This document shows positions 1 to 9,509 of a DNA stretch of 64,000 nucleotides, piece after piece. The stretch comes from Asparagopsis taxiformis. Its lineage: Eukaryota; Rhodophyta; Florideophyceae; Bonnemaisoniales; Bonnemaisoniaceae. The stretch is taken from NCBI GenBank assembly GCA_030407315.1, contig JALQPE010002152.1:1-64000 (forward strand), read 5' to 3'. The stretch's first letter is position 1, and each line of letters opens with the position of its first letter. A program made the position numbers and the translations under genes. Under the pieces are notes generated by a model. That model saw nothing but the letters and a program-made list of their open reading frames with translations, was not told the origin of the DNA and did no database searches.

Positions 1-2
1 CC

Positions 3-197
3 TATTCCGTATTGGTTGGTCGCGGTGACCTTTACCATTACGGGGTCGGCTTCAGCCGAGGAGATCTTCCTGCAGGCGAGAAGTTAGTCTATGGCCTGCC
101 CACGCGCGGCCACATCTACTTGAAGACGGAGAAGGACGTCCTCACGGACCACATCCACACCGTCGAATATTACAAGTACGATAGGAGCAATAGATAG
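3..197 (+). CDS. C-terminal end of an unrecognised protein (5' end outside window)
   Basis: The frame is open from the first bases of the window to a TAG at 195-197 and gives about 64 residues. The peptide has balanced composition (GRGDLYHYGVGFSRGD, then LVYGLPTRGHIYLK, ending YYKYDRSNR), which looks like real protein rather than repeat translation. There is no ATG near the left edge, so this is the tail of a longer gene. I do not recognise the family. A host gene is likely because no element hallmark is visible. Confidence is limited by the short length. Confidence 0.45.
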   Translation, partial: YSVLVGRGDLYHYGVGFSRGDLPAGEKLVYGLPTRGHIYLKTEKDVLTDHIHTVEYYKYDRSNR

Positions 198-643
198 CAT
201 ATCAGAAGTATTAAAACCTATACTACTGTTCCCTGCTATAAAGTTCTGTCTTTCTCATCTCAACATTGTTACCTTAGCCCATTTTTCAGTTCTCATCTAT
301 ACATCTGTCCTTCATCTCATAGTTTAGTGCTACTCAGCAGATTGCTTGCTACTTTTTAATATTAGTCTACAACGTTATATGATTTTACTAGCTAGGCCGT
401 AGGGGGAGACTAGTTTCAACCCTTGACAACGCGCAGATTTCGACTACGAGAGCCGTCACTGTGATAAATTATTTGTAGAATTTTCGTCTATCTTCCCACC
501 TACACTAGGCTACCTATATATATACAGGGTATAACCTGAACAGAGACCACGTGAGGTAAAATACTCCTGAGAGCTGCTCACAGCCGTACAGACCTTTGCT
601 GAGCAATTTACCCGACTTCAAACTTCGCTTCTTACCTTTACCA
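198..643. other. Intergenic, no gene seen
   Basis: AT-rich sequence downstream of the partial gene, probably its 3' untranslated region and spacer. I see no long ORF and no strong repeat. Confidence 0.5.
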
Positions 644-1000
644 GGATGAGAGAAGGACGAAACTCCCTGCTGCTTACAGCCGAAGCCGTTTACCAGGGTT
701 CCTTACAGCAAAGTCATCGTAACGATGACTTTGCTGTAAGGAACCGTTTCCTTGCAGTGGCCGAAGAATTTTTTACCGGGTAAAAAATCAGCAAGAAATT
801 TTACCGGGTAAAAAATTGTGGCCGCTGTAATGTTTTGCTTTCTTACAGCAAAGTCATCGTTACGATGACTTTGCTGTAAGAAAACGTTTCATTACAGCGG
901 CCACAATTTTTTTACCCGGTAAAGAAATCATGGCTGCTGTAATGATTTGTTTTCTTACAGCAAAGTCATCGTAACGATGACTTTGCTGTCAGCACCCCGC
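644..1000. repeat. Nested palindromic repeat block, copy 1
   Basis: The block begins with AGAAGGACGAAACTCCCTGC and holds three copies of a 37-bp palindrome: arms TTACAGCAAAGTCATCGT and its complement around one central base, at 703-739, 843-879 and 955-991 (the last loses its final pair). Short palindromes of the form TTTTACCGGGTAAAA lie between them. Almost the same block recurs at 1525-2012. It looks like a MITE or fold-back element with nested internal inversions. Confidence 0.8.
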
Positions 1001-1475
1001 CGGAACTGCCAAAGCTGTAAGCAGTCTGGCTTCACCCTCTCCCCCATTTCTCTACTCCGCCTTCAGCATCCCAGCCTCTCTGGTGACGACTGACGCCTTT
1101 CGTTTCCCCCCTCACGCCCCCTCTCGCAATGAAATACTCGTCTATTACCACGATAGGCTACTCGTACTGCCGCCTTAATTTTCCTCTACACACACCCTCC
1201 CATCCGTCTCTTCCGTACTACGATCTTAGGCTATCCTACCTTACGATTATAGTTGTATAGTGAGTAGCTAGAGTCCTACTTATTGACGACTATAGTGCAC
1301 CGGAACCGGCGCCGGTTCCCGCCCGGGCGGGTTGAATATATATTTTATGCCGTGAGGCACAGGTACCATATGGTCGCTGTGGCTCACGGCACAAGGAGTA
1401 GATTTTGCGACCAACAGCCGTCCAAACCATCCTCCCGTGATGTTCCCTACTTCACACTTCGCTTCTCATGTGAGA
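1001..1475. other. Spacer between repeat blocks, no gene
   Basis: Mixed C-rich then AT-rich sequence. A reading frame at 1283-1510 has no protein-like composition and I do not treat it as a gene. Confidence 0.4.
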
Positions 1476-1553
1476 CAGCAGGGAGTTTCGTCCTTCTCCC
1501 ATCTTGGTAAAGGTACCTTTACCAAGAAGGGAGAAGGACGAAACTCCCTGCTG
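1476..1553. repeat. 78-bp near-perfect palindrome
   Basis: Two 39-bp arms meet at 1514/1515 (centre AAAGGTACCTTT) with no spacer and one mismatched pair. The right arm forms the start of repeat block 2. The left arm is an inverted copy of that start, so the block end has been duplicated head to head. Confidence 0.85.
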
Positions 1554-2012
1554 CTTACAGCTGAAGCCGTTTACCAGGGTTCCTTACAGCAAAGTCATCG
1601 TTACGATGACTTTGCTGTAAGAAAACAAATCATTACAGCAGCCACGATTTCTTTACCGGGTAAAAAAATTGTGGCCGCTGTAATGAAACGTTTTCTTACA
1701 GCAAAGTCATCGTAACGATGACTTTGCTGTAAGGAACCGTTTCCTTGCAGTGGCCAAAGAATTTTTTACCGGGTAAAAAATCAGCAAGAAATTTTACCGG
1801 GTAAAAAATTGTGGCCGCTGTAATGTTTTGCTTTCTTACAGCAAAGTCATCGTTACGATGACTTTGCTGTAAGAAAACGTTTCATTACAGCGGCCACAAT
1901 TTTTTTACCCGGTAAAGAAATCATGGCTGCTGTAATGATTTGTTTTCTTACAGCAAAGTCATCGTAACGATGACTTTGCTGTCAGCATCCCCGGTAAACG
2001 GCCCGCACTGTA
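1525..2012. repeat. Nested palindromic repeat block, copy 2 with internal inversion
   Basis: This is a longer relative of the block at 644-1000 with four copies of the 37-bp palindrome at 1584-1620, 1696-1732, 1836-1872 and 1948-1984. The stretch between the first two palindromes is an inverted copy of the stretch between the last two. The central base of the palindrome alternates between A and T along the block, which fits repeated inversion between palindromes. Confidence 0.8.
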
Positions 2013-2288
2013 ATGGGGTGACTGCTTCTCCTACATCGCTCTGTTACTGGTGTTCTACATGCTGCGTTGCTACACAATTTCGCACTCACATCTTTCTAGT
2101 TTCTCTCCTTTCGTATCCATAGGTATAGCAGTTGAAAAGTGGATAGTTTGCACTCCAGGCCGCAGATGCCTTCCTGCAGTCATGTCACGATTGTTGTAGT
2201 GTAGTCTATAATATCTAGCGCTCTTGGAAGATGATGCACAGTCTATTGTCTCTGTCAATGCGTGTTTACTCAAATCTATCAAAGTAGC

Positions 2289-5200
2289 TCAGTTAGCTGG
2301 CCAATATTTTCTACCATAGTCAGCAAATATCTCCTCATCAGCTTCAACGTCTCTGGTCAGAACGACCTTGACAGCATGGGGATTCTTGATATTCGAAGCA
2401 AAGTCCGGTTTGTCTATGGCATCGCCTTGTCGAAACTCGGCTGACTGTGTTCGACTCACCTCGGTCGCTTTCTCCGTTCCGTCAATGACCCGACAATCAT
2501 TGAGGTAGCTGGTACAATTATAGACCGCTGGAACGAGCCAGACCTTCCGAACAGGTGCACCCCTCCCTATGTACGTGGTTTCCAATTCCATGTTGTAGTC
2601 CTGGAACCTCTGTCCTGTGCACCCAAATCCTTCCGGGCCGTACATCACTGATCTCTGCGGTTCCGAGTCTCGAATCTTCGCATAGAAAATCGTCCCGTTG
2701 TACCAGCCAATGACCGTCCCCTTCTTCAGTTTCTTCGCCGCGAATACGCCAAACCCACCACCTCTTACCTCCGATTGCGAAACATAGACACCGTAGAATG
2801 CGGCATCAGCAGCCAGAATCGCGTCCGGGTCTATGCTCCAAAACGAGTGCATGTCCTCGGCCGGCCACTGGTCCATAGGCACCCCGCTCAATCTGTGAAG
2901 CATAGAACCGTCCTTCTTCATTGACGCAACGAACACAAGCAGATGGTTCGGCAATGCTGTCACAGCAGGTAAACCTTCTGGTGCATCTGAGATGTGCTTC
3001 TGACGAAGCCTTGGAGCTTTTCCTGTGACCGGTACCGACTCGTCCCCAAGAATACTCTCCACCTCACGCTGCAAGATCCCCCCATATCGCCCGGCTTTCA
3101 CCTCACTGACGAAAGCATGCAGTATCCACTCCTGCGATGCATCGTGGCACCTTTTTTCCTTCTCACACCCAATGAACCGACGATACGTACCATCCCTCAA
3201 CGTCATACACGCTATGGCTGTGCTGTATGTTCCCGAGAAGAAATCCATCACGATATCGTTCTGCTTCGAAAATCGTTCCAGAAGCTCACGAAGAGTGGTC
3301 AACGCCTTCTGCTCATGGCGCAGTCGGTTGTTCTGCCCATCGTATTGAGCTTCACCAGCCGACAACCTCGGAACGTTGTCAATCGCGTTGGTGAACCCAG
3401 GGTGCCTCGATATGTCCGGATTGTGCAACCTGTAATCCACCATATCGTATGCAGCCATACCCTTCCCCCGCTTATACGCATGGATAACGAAATCGTGCAT
3501 ATTATGCAGTGTGCACGTTTTCGTCGATGGATTGGACGTAAAGCTGTGTGGTCGGCGAGATAGCACGACTGGAACACTGTCCACAATCATCTTGCCAGGC
3601 TCGGCATTTCTGATTGCATCCATCCATGCCACGAGTTGGCGCACGCTGGAATAGATTAGAGCATGACCGCCAGGCCGAAGAACTCGAACTATTTCACACG
3701 CAACACTCGCCAACTCTTCCGGCTCCAGAATATCGTACTCCGAGTTTTCTCTGCCGCCTTCCCGCCTCGTGTTGAATGGAGGATCAGTGAGCACAAGCTG
3801 AACACTGTCCTCCAACACGCCATCTTCCAGGAAACTAATTTTGTCCTCCACCTCTTTGGCTACATCAGTGGCGTCACAATTCACAGTGTGAATGTAACGC
3901 CCCATCACAGCTTCCAGCTTGGTGACATATTCCGGCTTGGATTCCTTTCCGACGTCAACGAGCGGTGCTTCTGTAGGCGATACAGTGTCAACCTCCATAG
4001 CGTCATCCTCGGCCGCACCTTCTCTTGTTGCTGTTTCGCTAGCAACCGCCGCATTATCGTCCTCTCCACCACCGCGCTCCAGCCTAGCCTTCTTCCTCTG
4101 TGGCTCCAGACTATCCTCTTCTATATCCTCGCTGCCATTGTTTGGCACTGCTGCGGATATTTCCATCTGCGCAGGTGCACCTTCAAGGATGCCAGGCTCG
4201 GGCGTATCCTCAAGACTGTGCAACTCATCCATGGTCAGAGGAAGCTTTCGTTGCTCTCGGGTTCGCAATAACCAAGCCTTCAGCCTCCTCTGACCATCCA
4301 GGGCATGAGACGTGTTCAACTTGGCTCGCATGAACGAGTTCAAGCCGAACTTGTCAGGAGTGTCGAAAAGCAAGGCTCGAAGTCTCTGCATCAGCTGACC
4401 ACGCTCGGCGAACACATTCACCTCAGTGACACATTGGCGTATCGACAGCAGGAAGGCGCTTGTCAATGATCGCAGCCTTGCATCCACAGCCACTGGAAGG
4501 TCGGCACAGAACCCGTTTTCACTGTCTACAGTTTTCGGGACAATGGTCAGGTTTTTCCGATGCTCCTCGACCGCGCAGCCATCAGACCGATTCGGGAGTG
4601 ACCTGAAGCAAAGGCTCGCAGGATCGAATACCATGAACGGCCAGCACATCGATTCAACATCCTCATACCCCAACACTCTTGCCCCGGTATCCCACGCAGC
4701 TAACACACGGTCGACAACAAATCCAAGCTGGTTGGCTTGCGCACTGGATGTTGCAATTCCAACCATTCCACCACCACCAATGGCCCCGGATGTGGCTCTG
4801 GCCCGCCTAGATGGCGCACTGCCCATCTCCTTACTGCGAATAGCCAAGATACACTGGCACATCATAACCATCAGCCTCCTGAACCGCTTCTGGCTAGCCT
4901 GCAAAGAATCTTGCATGTCGGATGTAGCGCCGTCTAGAAAGTACCTGCTCGAAAGCAGTTCGCGGTTCAGTGGAGAGGACAATTCTCCGCGGGGTGTCTT
5001 GCCAAACATTTCGACGGCACGAGAACTAGTCACCCCCACCTGTTTCGGAAACTCAACCATCCTCGGAGAATCACCCATCTCTGCATTGAGTCCCCATGCA
5101 TGACAAAACATTTGCCACAGACGCAAATCAATCGCACTCGAATCTTCTGCTCGGTGATACGGCCGAAGCACAGCCAGGATAGACATGCATGAGCTGTACT

Positions 5201-5765
5201 GCGGTTTACCACTCAGGCTTGAAGCAATTTGGCCGCTTGGATCGCAGGACTTGATCCAGCCCAACACATCGGCCATCCTCACAGACGAAATATGAGCGTA
5301 CTTGTCCTTTCCTTTTTGGACCCAGTACTCGTCTCTGAGATCAACGGCGATCATCAGATACTCAACAAACATCATGCGCCTTTGCAGGCCTGCAATGTCG
5401 TTGGATGTCGTCGCTCTCACACGGTCCAGCACAACAGCAGTACTGCTGTTGGTGTCCGCCACGATAGACTCTTCTCGCATAGGAATCGTAACGCCAGGAG
5501 GAAAGACGCCCTTCTCCATTCCACGTACAATTGCCATGCAGCGGTGCGCTCCATCCAATATCTCCAGAACGCCTTCTCGAAACCTGCCAGTCACGGGATG
5601 AGCTGTGTCATAACCGCTGTTGCGAATGCTCTCCATGAGCGCTTCCACATGACTTGCATCAACATCGCGAATCGATACGAATTTGCTGACTTGATTGGGG
5701 TCGATGAACACCCATCCGTCGTGCTTTTCACCGTGATTGTGGAACGTTCCTTCCATGGCGAACAA
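2289..5765 (-). CDS. ParB-like / DNA methyltransferase / SET domain fusion protein (family M, copy 1)
   Basis: An intact frame of 1158 residues. Residues about 15-130 look like a ParB/sulfiredoxin-type domain (IDPNQVSKFVSIRDVD and later ILDGAHRCMAI, the G-x-HR core of ParB). Residues about 130-550 are unrecognised. A linker at about 550-610 is acidic and holds a basic QRKKARLE patch that could be a nuclear signal. Residues 645-860 carry a beta-type amino-methyltransferase: catalytic DPPF at 661-664, LRPGGHALIYSS after it, a motif X-like RHEQKALTTLRELLERFS, then the cofactor-loop equivalent DFFSGT at 841-846. Residues about 990-1155 read as SET: GGGFGVFAAKKLKKGTVIG, NCTSYLND and DYGRKYW. DPPF fits N6-adenine or N4-cytosine chemistry; the base cannot be decided here. 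The gene diverges from family A at 6270. A fusion of these three domains is unfamiliar to me. The ATG at 5756 is an alternative start. Confidence 0.85.
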   Translation of the reverse strand: MFAMEGTFHNHGEKHDGWVFIDPNQVSKFVSIRDVDASHVEALMESIRNSGYDTAHPVTGRFREGVLEILDGAHRCMAIVRGMEKGVFPPGVTIPMREESIVADTNSSTAVVLDRVRATTSNDIAGLQRRMMFVEYLMIAVDLRDEYWVQKGKDKYAHISSVRMADVLGWIKSCDPSGQIASSLSGKPQYSSCMSILAVLRPYHRAEDSSAIDLRLWQMFCHAWGLNAEMGDSPRMVEFPKQVGVTSSRAVEMFGKTPRGELSSPLNRELLSSRYFLDGATSDMQDSLQASQKRFRRLMVMMCQCILAIRSKEMGSAPSRRARATSGAIGGGGMVGIATSSAQANQLGFVVDRVLAAWDTGARVLGYEDVESMCWPFMVFDPASLCFRSLPNRSDGCAVEEHRKNLTIVPKTVDSENGFCADLPVAVDARLRSLTSAFLLSIRQCVTEVNVFAERGQLMQRLRALLFDTPDKFGLNSFMRAKLNTSHALDGQRRLKAWLLRTREQRKLPLTMDELHSLEDTPEPGILEGAPAQMEISAAVPNNGSEDIEEDSLEPQRKKARLERGGGEDDNAAVASETATREGAAEDDAMEVDTVSPTEAPLVDVGKESKPEYVTKLEAVMGRYIHTVNCDATDVAKEVEDKISFLEDGVLEDSVQLVLTDPPFNTRREGGRENSEYDILEPEELASVACEIVRVLRPGGHALIYSSVRQLVAWMDAIRNAEPGKMIVDSVPVVLSRRPHSFTSNPSTKTCTLHNMHDFVIHAYKRGKGMAAYDMVDYRLHNPDISRHPGFTNAIDNVPRLSAGEAQYDGQNNRLRHEQKALTTLRELLERFSKQNDIVMDFFSGTYSTAIACMTLRDGTYRRFIGCEKEKRCHDASQEWILHAFVSEVKAGRYGGILQREVESILGDESVPVTGKAPRLRQKHISDAPEGLPAVTALPNHLLVFVASMKKDGSMLHRLSGVPMDQWPAEDMHSFWSIDPDAILAADAAFYGVYVSQSEVRGGGFGVFAAKKLKKGTVIGWYNGTIFYAKIRDSEPQRSVMYGPEGFGCTGQRFQDYNMELETTYIGRGAPVRKVWLVPAVYNCTSYLNDCRVIDGTEKATEVSRTQSAEFRQGDAIDKPDFASNIKNPHAVKVVLTRDVEADEEIFADYGRKYWPAN

Positions 5766-6269
5766 AGGTAGAGTTTTTAAGAAAGGGATAGTTGGTTGCT
5801 GCTTGACCAGGGTGGCGCAAAGCAGAAGTTGGTTGTTTAAAACAAAGTGTCAGCGAGTGGTAGCACTTCGGTGGCTGTTTCCTTTCCACCCCTGTCCGAA
5901 CCTTTACAAGATAACTACATCGACTGTTAGCTCAATAATCAATGTAATACTAAAGTAATACTCAAAATATTTTTCCATGCAATTTATTGGGCCCCGTAAC
6001 ATCTCTAAGCGTATCTTTGTAGTCCAATCGTATGCATCCGACATTCACTTCTAGAACGATTATTCACATCAAATTTTATGCTGCAATCAGTTCATGGCAG
6101 ACATCATCCACACTGACGTGTCAATTTTGTCAATTGTCCATTCTATTTCTACACCACCTAAACATCTCTTCTGGACCTTTCCAATCCTCCTAGTATATAC
6201 TACTCTTTAGCAGAAGGTAACGGTTAGGCTTTCACTAATACAACAATTCTATCCCATAGCTATCCCAAC
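5766..6269. promoter_or_regulatory. Divergent promoter region between family M and family A genes
   Basis: About 500 bp between two genes read in opposite directions, so both promoters should lie here. I see no TATA box placed convincingly and no palindrome array of the kind found between the B and D genes. The role is inferred from layout only. Confidence 0.35.
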
Positions 6270-7631
6270 ATGCTTCCTCTCGCTCCAAACGACGTTATAG
6301 AAGTTCAATGGGAACTTCGGCCGTTTGGGAGGAAACGAAAAATTGTGTGGTGGTCTGCAATCGTCAAGGAAATTACTCAGGTCAAGACCGAAACAGACCC
6401 ATTCCTCCATGCATTGCTCGAATACAAAGCTGAATATGGTTTCGACTCTACCCTTTCTCAAGTCAAGATTTCAGATCGTAACGAGCTCGTCGACAAGGAT
6501 TCCGGAAGGGTTCTCCCGTGGCGAAGTGGTGAGCTTCGCAGTATGGACTCACCTGCATCCCCAGCAGAGAGAGACCCGGACTACGGCATTGACCACACTC
6601 GCCACCGCCACCGCGGCATCCTTCAAGATTGCACTGCGGATCAAATGAAGAAGACCATAGCAGAAATGCTGGCAAGATTGGAAAAGCTGGAGTCAGCTGC
6701 CAAACATCCTCTTCCCCCTCCATTCGATTCCAACAGCTCCATGACCTCCTCTGCTCTGACTGTATGTAGCATTCTGTTTCAGAAGCTTGGTGTGTACACG
6801 GACAAGCCCCTCTCCCTCCGGATGACAAAATCCGAGCACTCCAGGGGAATGCGACAAACATCGCAAGAAGAAATCAGAGTACAGGCTGACTGCTCCCTTG
6901 CTCAATTCCGCACTATTGCCATTCAATGCAAGGCGAAAGAGAATCGTGATGTTCTCTTCCTGCCGTCCTTTGAGGACATCACCTTTCCCTCTGGAAATGA
7001 GTCGGATCTTTCCATCATTTTCCCCACCTTTCAGGCACTATGTGACTCCATAGGTACCTCGCAACACGGGTTCCAGAAAATATTGGTGAAGAGCAGGGCG
7101 GAACGCGATGGAGGCAGCTCATCGATTGTCCGAATTTTAGGAAATCTAGTCGACGTTGACTGCTCTCATGATGCTCCTTCTTCCGCATTTCTCGTCGGCT
7201 CATCTGCTTACGTCCTGTCCAGCCCAGACCAACGTATGACAGTTCTTTGCAGAGACTCCTACGAGTTTGACCATGTCAACAATACATTTTTACATCCCCT
7301 ATGTCTTAGCCAACTATCACAGTCTAGCATCGTGGACTCTTTCCACCTACGTGATAAGGCTACTGTTACTTATGGAGCAACGTTTTCGTTACTGTGGAGA
7401 CGTATTCAGCGCCGAGCTTGTTACAGCACTTTCCAGCCTCTATCAACCGCAGAGACGTTTGGTACACTACATCTACGCTTACCTTGCTGTATTTTCAGTG
7501 GTACTACTATATGCCAGGAGCTTGAAGACATTGGCTATGAGGCTATCTCTCGTCTTGGCTTCAATGCGGATTCAGACACTACCCACCCACCCTCTCCTCC
7601 ACCTGCCACCTGCAGTCCGGAGCAAAAATGA
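6270..7631 (+). CDS. Tudor-like, coiled-coil protein of unknown function (family A, copy 1)
   Basis: An intact frame of 453 residues from an ATG. Residues 5-75 have the pattern of a Tudor/Agenet-type barrel (VIEVQWELRPFG, then KIVWWSAIVKEI), a fold that often binds methylated histone tails. Residues about 125-145 (MKKTIAEMLARLEKLESA) are a short coiled coil. The C-terminal 250 residues match the gene at 17206-18894: VRILGNLVDVD with LVGSSAYVLSS corresponds to LRLFGTILCSE with AIGSSSFCIAG, and GTLHLRLPCCIFSG to GTLRVHMPYVIFRG. In both places family A faces family B tail to tail, so the pair travels together. The Tudor assignment rests on a few residues and is tentative. Alternative: another small SH3-like barrel. 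Confidence 0.7.
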   Translation: MLPLAPNDVIEVQWELRPFGRKRKIVWWSAIVKEITQVKTETDPFLHALLEYKAEYGFDSTLSQVKISDRNELVDKDSGRVLPWRSGELRSMDSPASPAERDPDYGIDHTRHRHRGILQDCTADQMKKTIAEMLARLEKLESAAKHPLPPPFDSNSSMTSSALTVCSILFQKLGVYTDKPLSLRMTKSEHSRGMRQTSQEEIRVQADCSLAQFRTIAIQCKAKENRDVLFLPSFEDITFPSGNESDLSIIFPTFQALCDSIGTSQHGFQKILVKSRAERDGGSSSIVRILGNLVDVDCSHDAPSSAFLVGSSAYVLSSPDQRMTVLCRDSYEFDHVNNTFLHPLCLSQLSQSSIVDSFHLRDKATVTYGATFSLLWRRIQRRACYSTFQPLSTAETFGTLHLRLPCCIFSGTTICQELEDIGYEAISRLGFNADSDTTHPPSPPPATCSPEQK

Positions 7632-7906
7632 TAAAGCACACCTATCCGTAGTTATCCTGTTCCTGGGTATTCCATTCTAGAGCTCCTGTGGCCATCAATT
7701 TCTAGTAAAGACGGATACCCTCGCCCCTTCCTACTTCGACTATTCCACTACCTGTCTCTGCGCTGTTCCTTCGACTTGACACTATCGTCTGACTGGTTTC
7801 CTGATGTCTCGCACCTATCTACTTCCATCTATTACAAAATTCACCTCAACAGAAATTTTATTTCTTCATTCTTCGTCTACTACACCGAAACTGGTTTCAT
7901 CCGATA
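7632..7906. other. Convergent 3' spacer between family A and family B genes
   Basis: A short gap where the two converging genes end. No polyadenylation signal stands out with certainty. Confidence 0.4.
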
Positions 7907-9433
7907 CTACTCCCCTTCATTCTCGATTTCATCATCGACGAATACCTTCACATATTCTGCATCTCCTCCGTCCTCTTCCATAGACCTGAAGCTCTCCTCC
8001 AGCACTGATTCCCCCCCATCGTCTACGTTCAGTTCTTCATATCTATCACGCGATATAGTCAAAACCTCCTCATTCATGAACCGACTACTCACCCGCTCCC
8101 CGGGAAGAAGCAGTTTCACTGCTTCATTGATTTCCCGGATTTGCGCTCCTTCCACCTCTGTTCCACTTTGAAATTTCAAAATCGTTCGGAACCCGTATGC
8201 AAGTATGTAGATGAATTGCAAGGAGTATTCTGAACGTCGCAGGAACATGTTCTTATCAGAACATTGCGTGTAGGCGACTGCAAAGTTCAGTGCAACCTCT
8301 ACTAAATTGATCCTCCTAGTCAAAAACCTCTTGTCCGGTTCTCCAATTATTTGAACTTCGTACTCGACTTTGAATAGCATTTCTTTTCGCACTGCAATGA
8401 AGTCGCGAAGAATCTTCATATTCTTGTCATCCATTGCTGCACGCTCCGCTGCATTCATTTTCCTCTGCGCCGAGTACAGACTTGGAACTGACTCAATGTC
8501 CAGCCCACCGTCGTGCAAATGATGCTCCATTCGGACTGAACCTTGAAACCCACTGTATAGAACGAATCCAAGATCTCGGATGAACCGGTTTCGCACATGA
8601 TCTCTGGACTTGTTCATAAACCCGGTCACTGCTGTGAGTGCCGATTTCGTCACAGTGATGCCTACCTCCTTTCTGTGCAACGGCCCATTGTCTCCAACCT
8701 TTCTTCGCTTCTGCTTTCGAGCGGCCCCATCACTTCCCTCGGACGTCCCATGCATTCCATCCATGCGAGCAGAGTCCGTTCCGCGAATTGTCTCCTCAAT
8801 GGTCCCGGTAGTCACATACCCCCGCGCCCTCCACCGTTCGATACCTTCCGACGTTCCATTGGAGCTGGAACGGTCTCCTCCCTCTCTGAAAGAATTGTTT
8901 TGACACGTATTCTTGATTAAAGAGGTCACAACTTGGCAGCGCAATTCAATGTGGTTCCGGCCGGCAAGCGTCCTATTGAACACATCCTTTCGCTCATTGC
9001 TCTGCCTGGCGAACATCAGCGTATTGATTAGCTGGCATCCGTTGAAATGCCTATCCCTCTTATCCACCATTGCCTTCGTGTACGTTGGAACAACAGCACA
9101 CAGCACAGCACACACCATTTCGAACGTGAACGATTTCTCCGCATCCTGCGCAATGCGGAGACGTTCCCTGTCCTTCTCGGAGGCGATCTTCTTCGGATGT
9201 CCTTGTCCCTGGCTCAGAAGCCCATCGACGATGCTCTTGACCTCCTGCATATCGGTGTTTAGCATGGAGACAGTCTTGGCGACATTTCCGAGAGTCTCGC
9301 GTAATTGAATGGTGCTCTTCTCGACGGCATCCATTTTATCACTCAGGGCTTTCAACTCTGCAGTGATGTTCGAAAAGCCCTCACGCGTTATTTCGGAAAA
9401 TGCGGCGATGCTTACGGAGGTTTCGGGATTCAT
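7907..9433 (-). CDS. Coiled-coil nuclear-type protein of unknown function (family B, copy 1)
   Basis: The frame runs from 9487, but I prefer the ATG at 9433 because MNPETS aligns with the start of the homologue at 29428. That gives about 508 residues. Residues 1-80 form a coiled coil (AELKALSDKMDAVE, then LRETLGNVAKTVSMLN). After it comes a conserved block, LRIAQDAEKSFTFEMVCAV, matched at 29428. Near the middle a basic patch KQKRRKVGDNG resembles a nuclear signal and is followed by the conserved SALTAVTGFMNKSRDHV. The end is acidic. I do not recognise the family. It could bind DNA, form a scaffold or be an unrecognised transposase partner. It converges on family A and diverges from the dioxygenase at 10379 across the palindrome array. 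Confidence 0.7.
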   Translation of the reverse strand: MNPETSVSIAAFSEITREGFSNITAELKALSDKMDAVEKSTIQLRETLGNVAKTVSMLNTDMQEVKSIVDGLLSQGQGHPKKIASEKDRERLRIAQDAEKSFTFEMVCAVLCAVVPTYTKAMVDKRDRHFNGCQLINTLMFARQSNERKDVFNRTLAGRNHIELRCQVVTSLIKNTCQNNSFREGGDRSSSNGTSEGIERWRARGYVTTGTIEETIRGTDSARMDGMHGTSEGSDGAARKQKRRKVGDNGPLHRKEVGITVTKSALTAVTGFMNKSRDHVRNRFIRDLGFVLYSGFQGSVRMEHHLHDGGLDIESVPSLYSAQRKMNAAERAAMDDKNMKILRDFIAVRKEMLFKVEYEVQIIGEPDKRFLTRRINLVEVALNFAVAYTQCSDKNMFLRRSEYSLQFIYILAYGFRTILKFQSGTEVEGAQIREINEAVKLLLPGERVSSRFMNEEVLTISRDRYEELNVDDGGESVLEESFRSMEEDGGDAEYVKVFVDDEIENEGE

Positions 9434-9509
9434 CTTGACCTTGCAATTGGAGTTTGCTAAAAGGAGAATTGCTTTGAAGGATGTCACGCTTAGTACAGCA
9501 GTGTTGTAG

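Noticed and set aside
3663..5103. Plus-strand frames opposite the methyltransferase-SET gene
   Set aside because: They are mirror frames of a long coding sequence without own motifs.
2289..5765. Bacterial restriction-modification system or phage methyltransferase contamination
   Set aside because: The SET domain, nuclear-type basic patch, neighbouring piggyBac and chromodomain elements, and lack of a restriction gene point to a eukaryotic element; the methyltransferase part may still be of bacterial descent.
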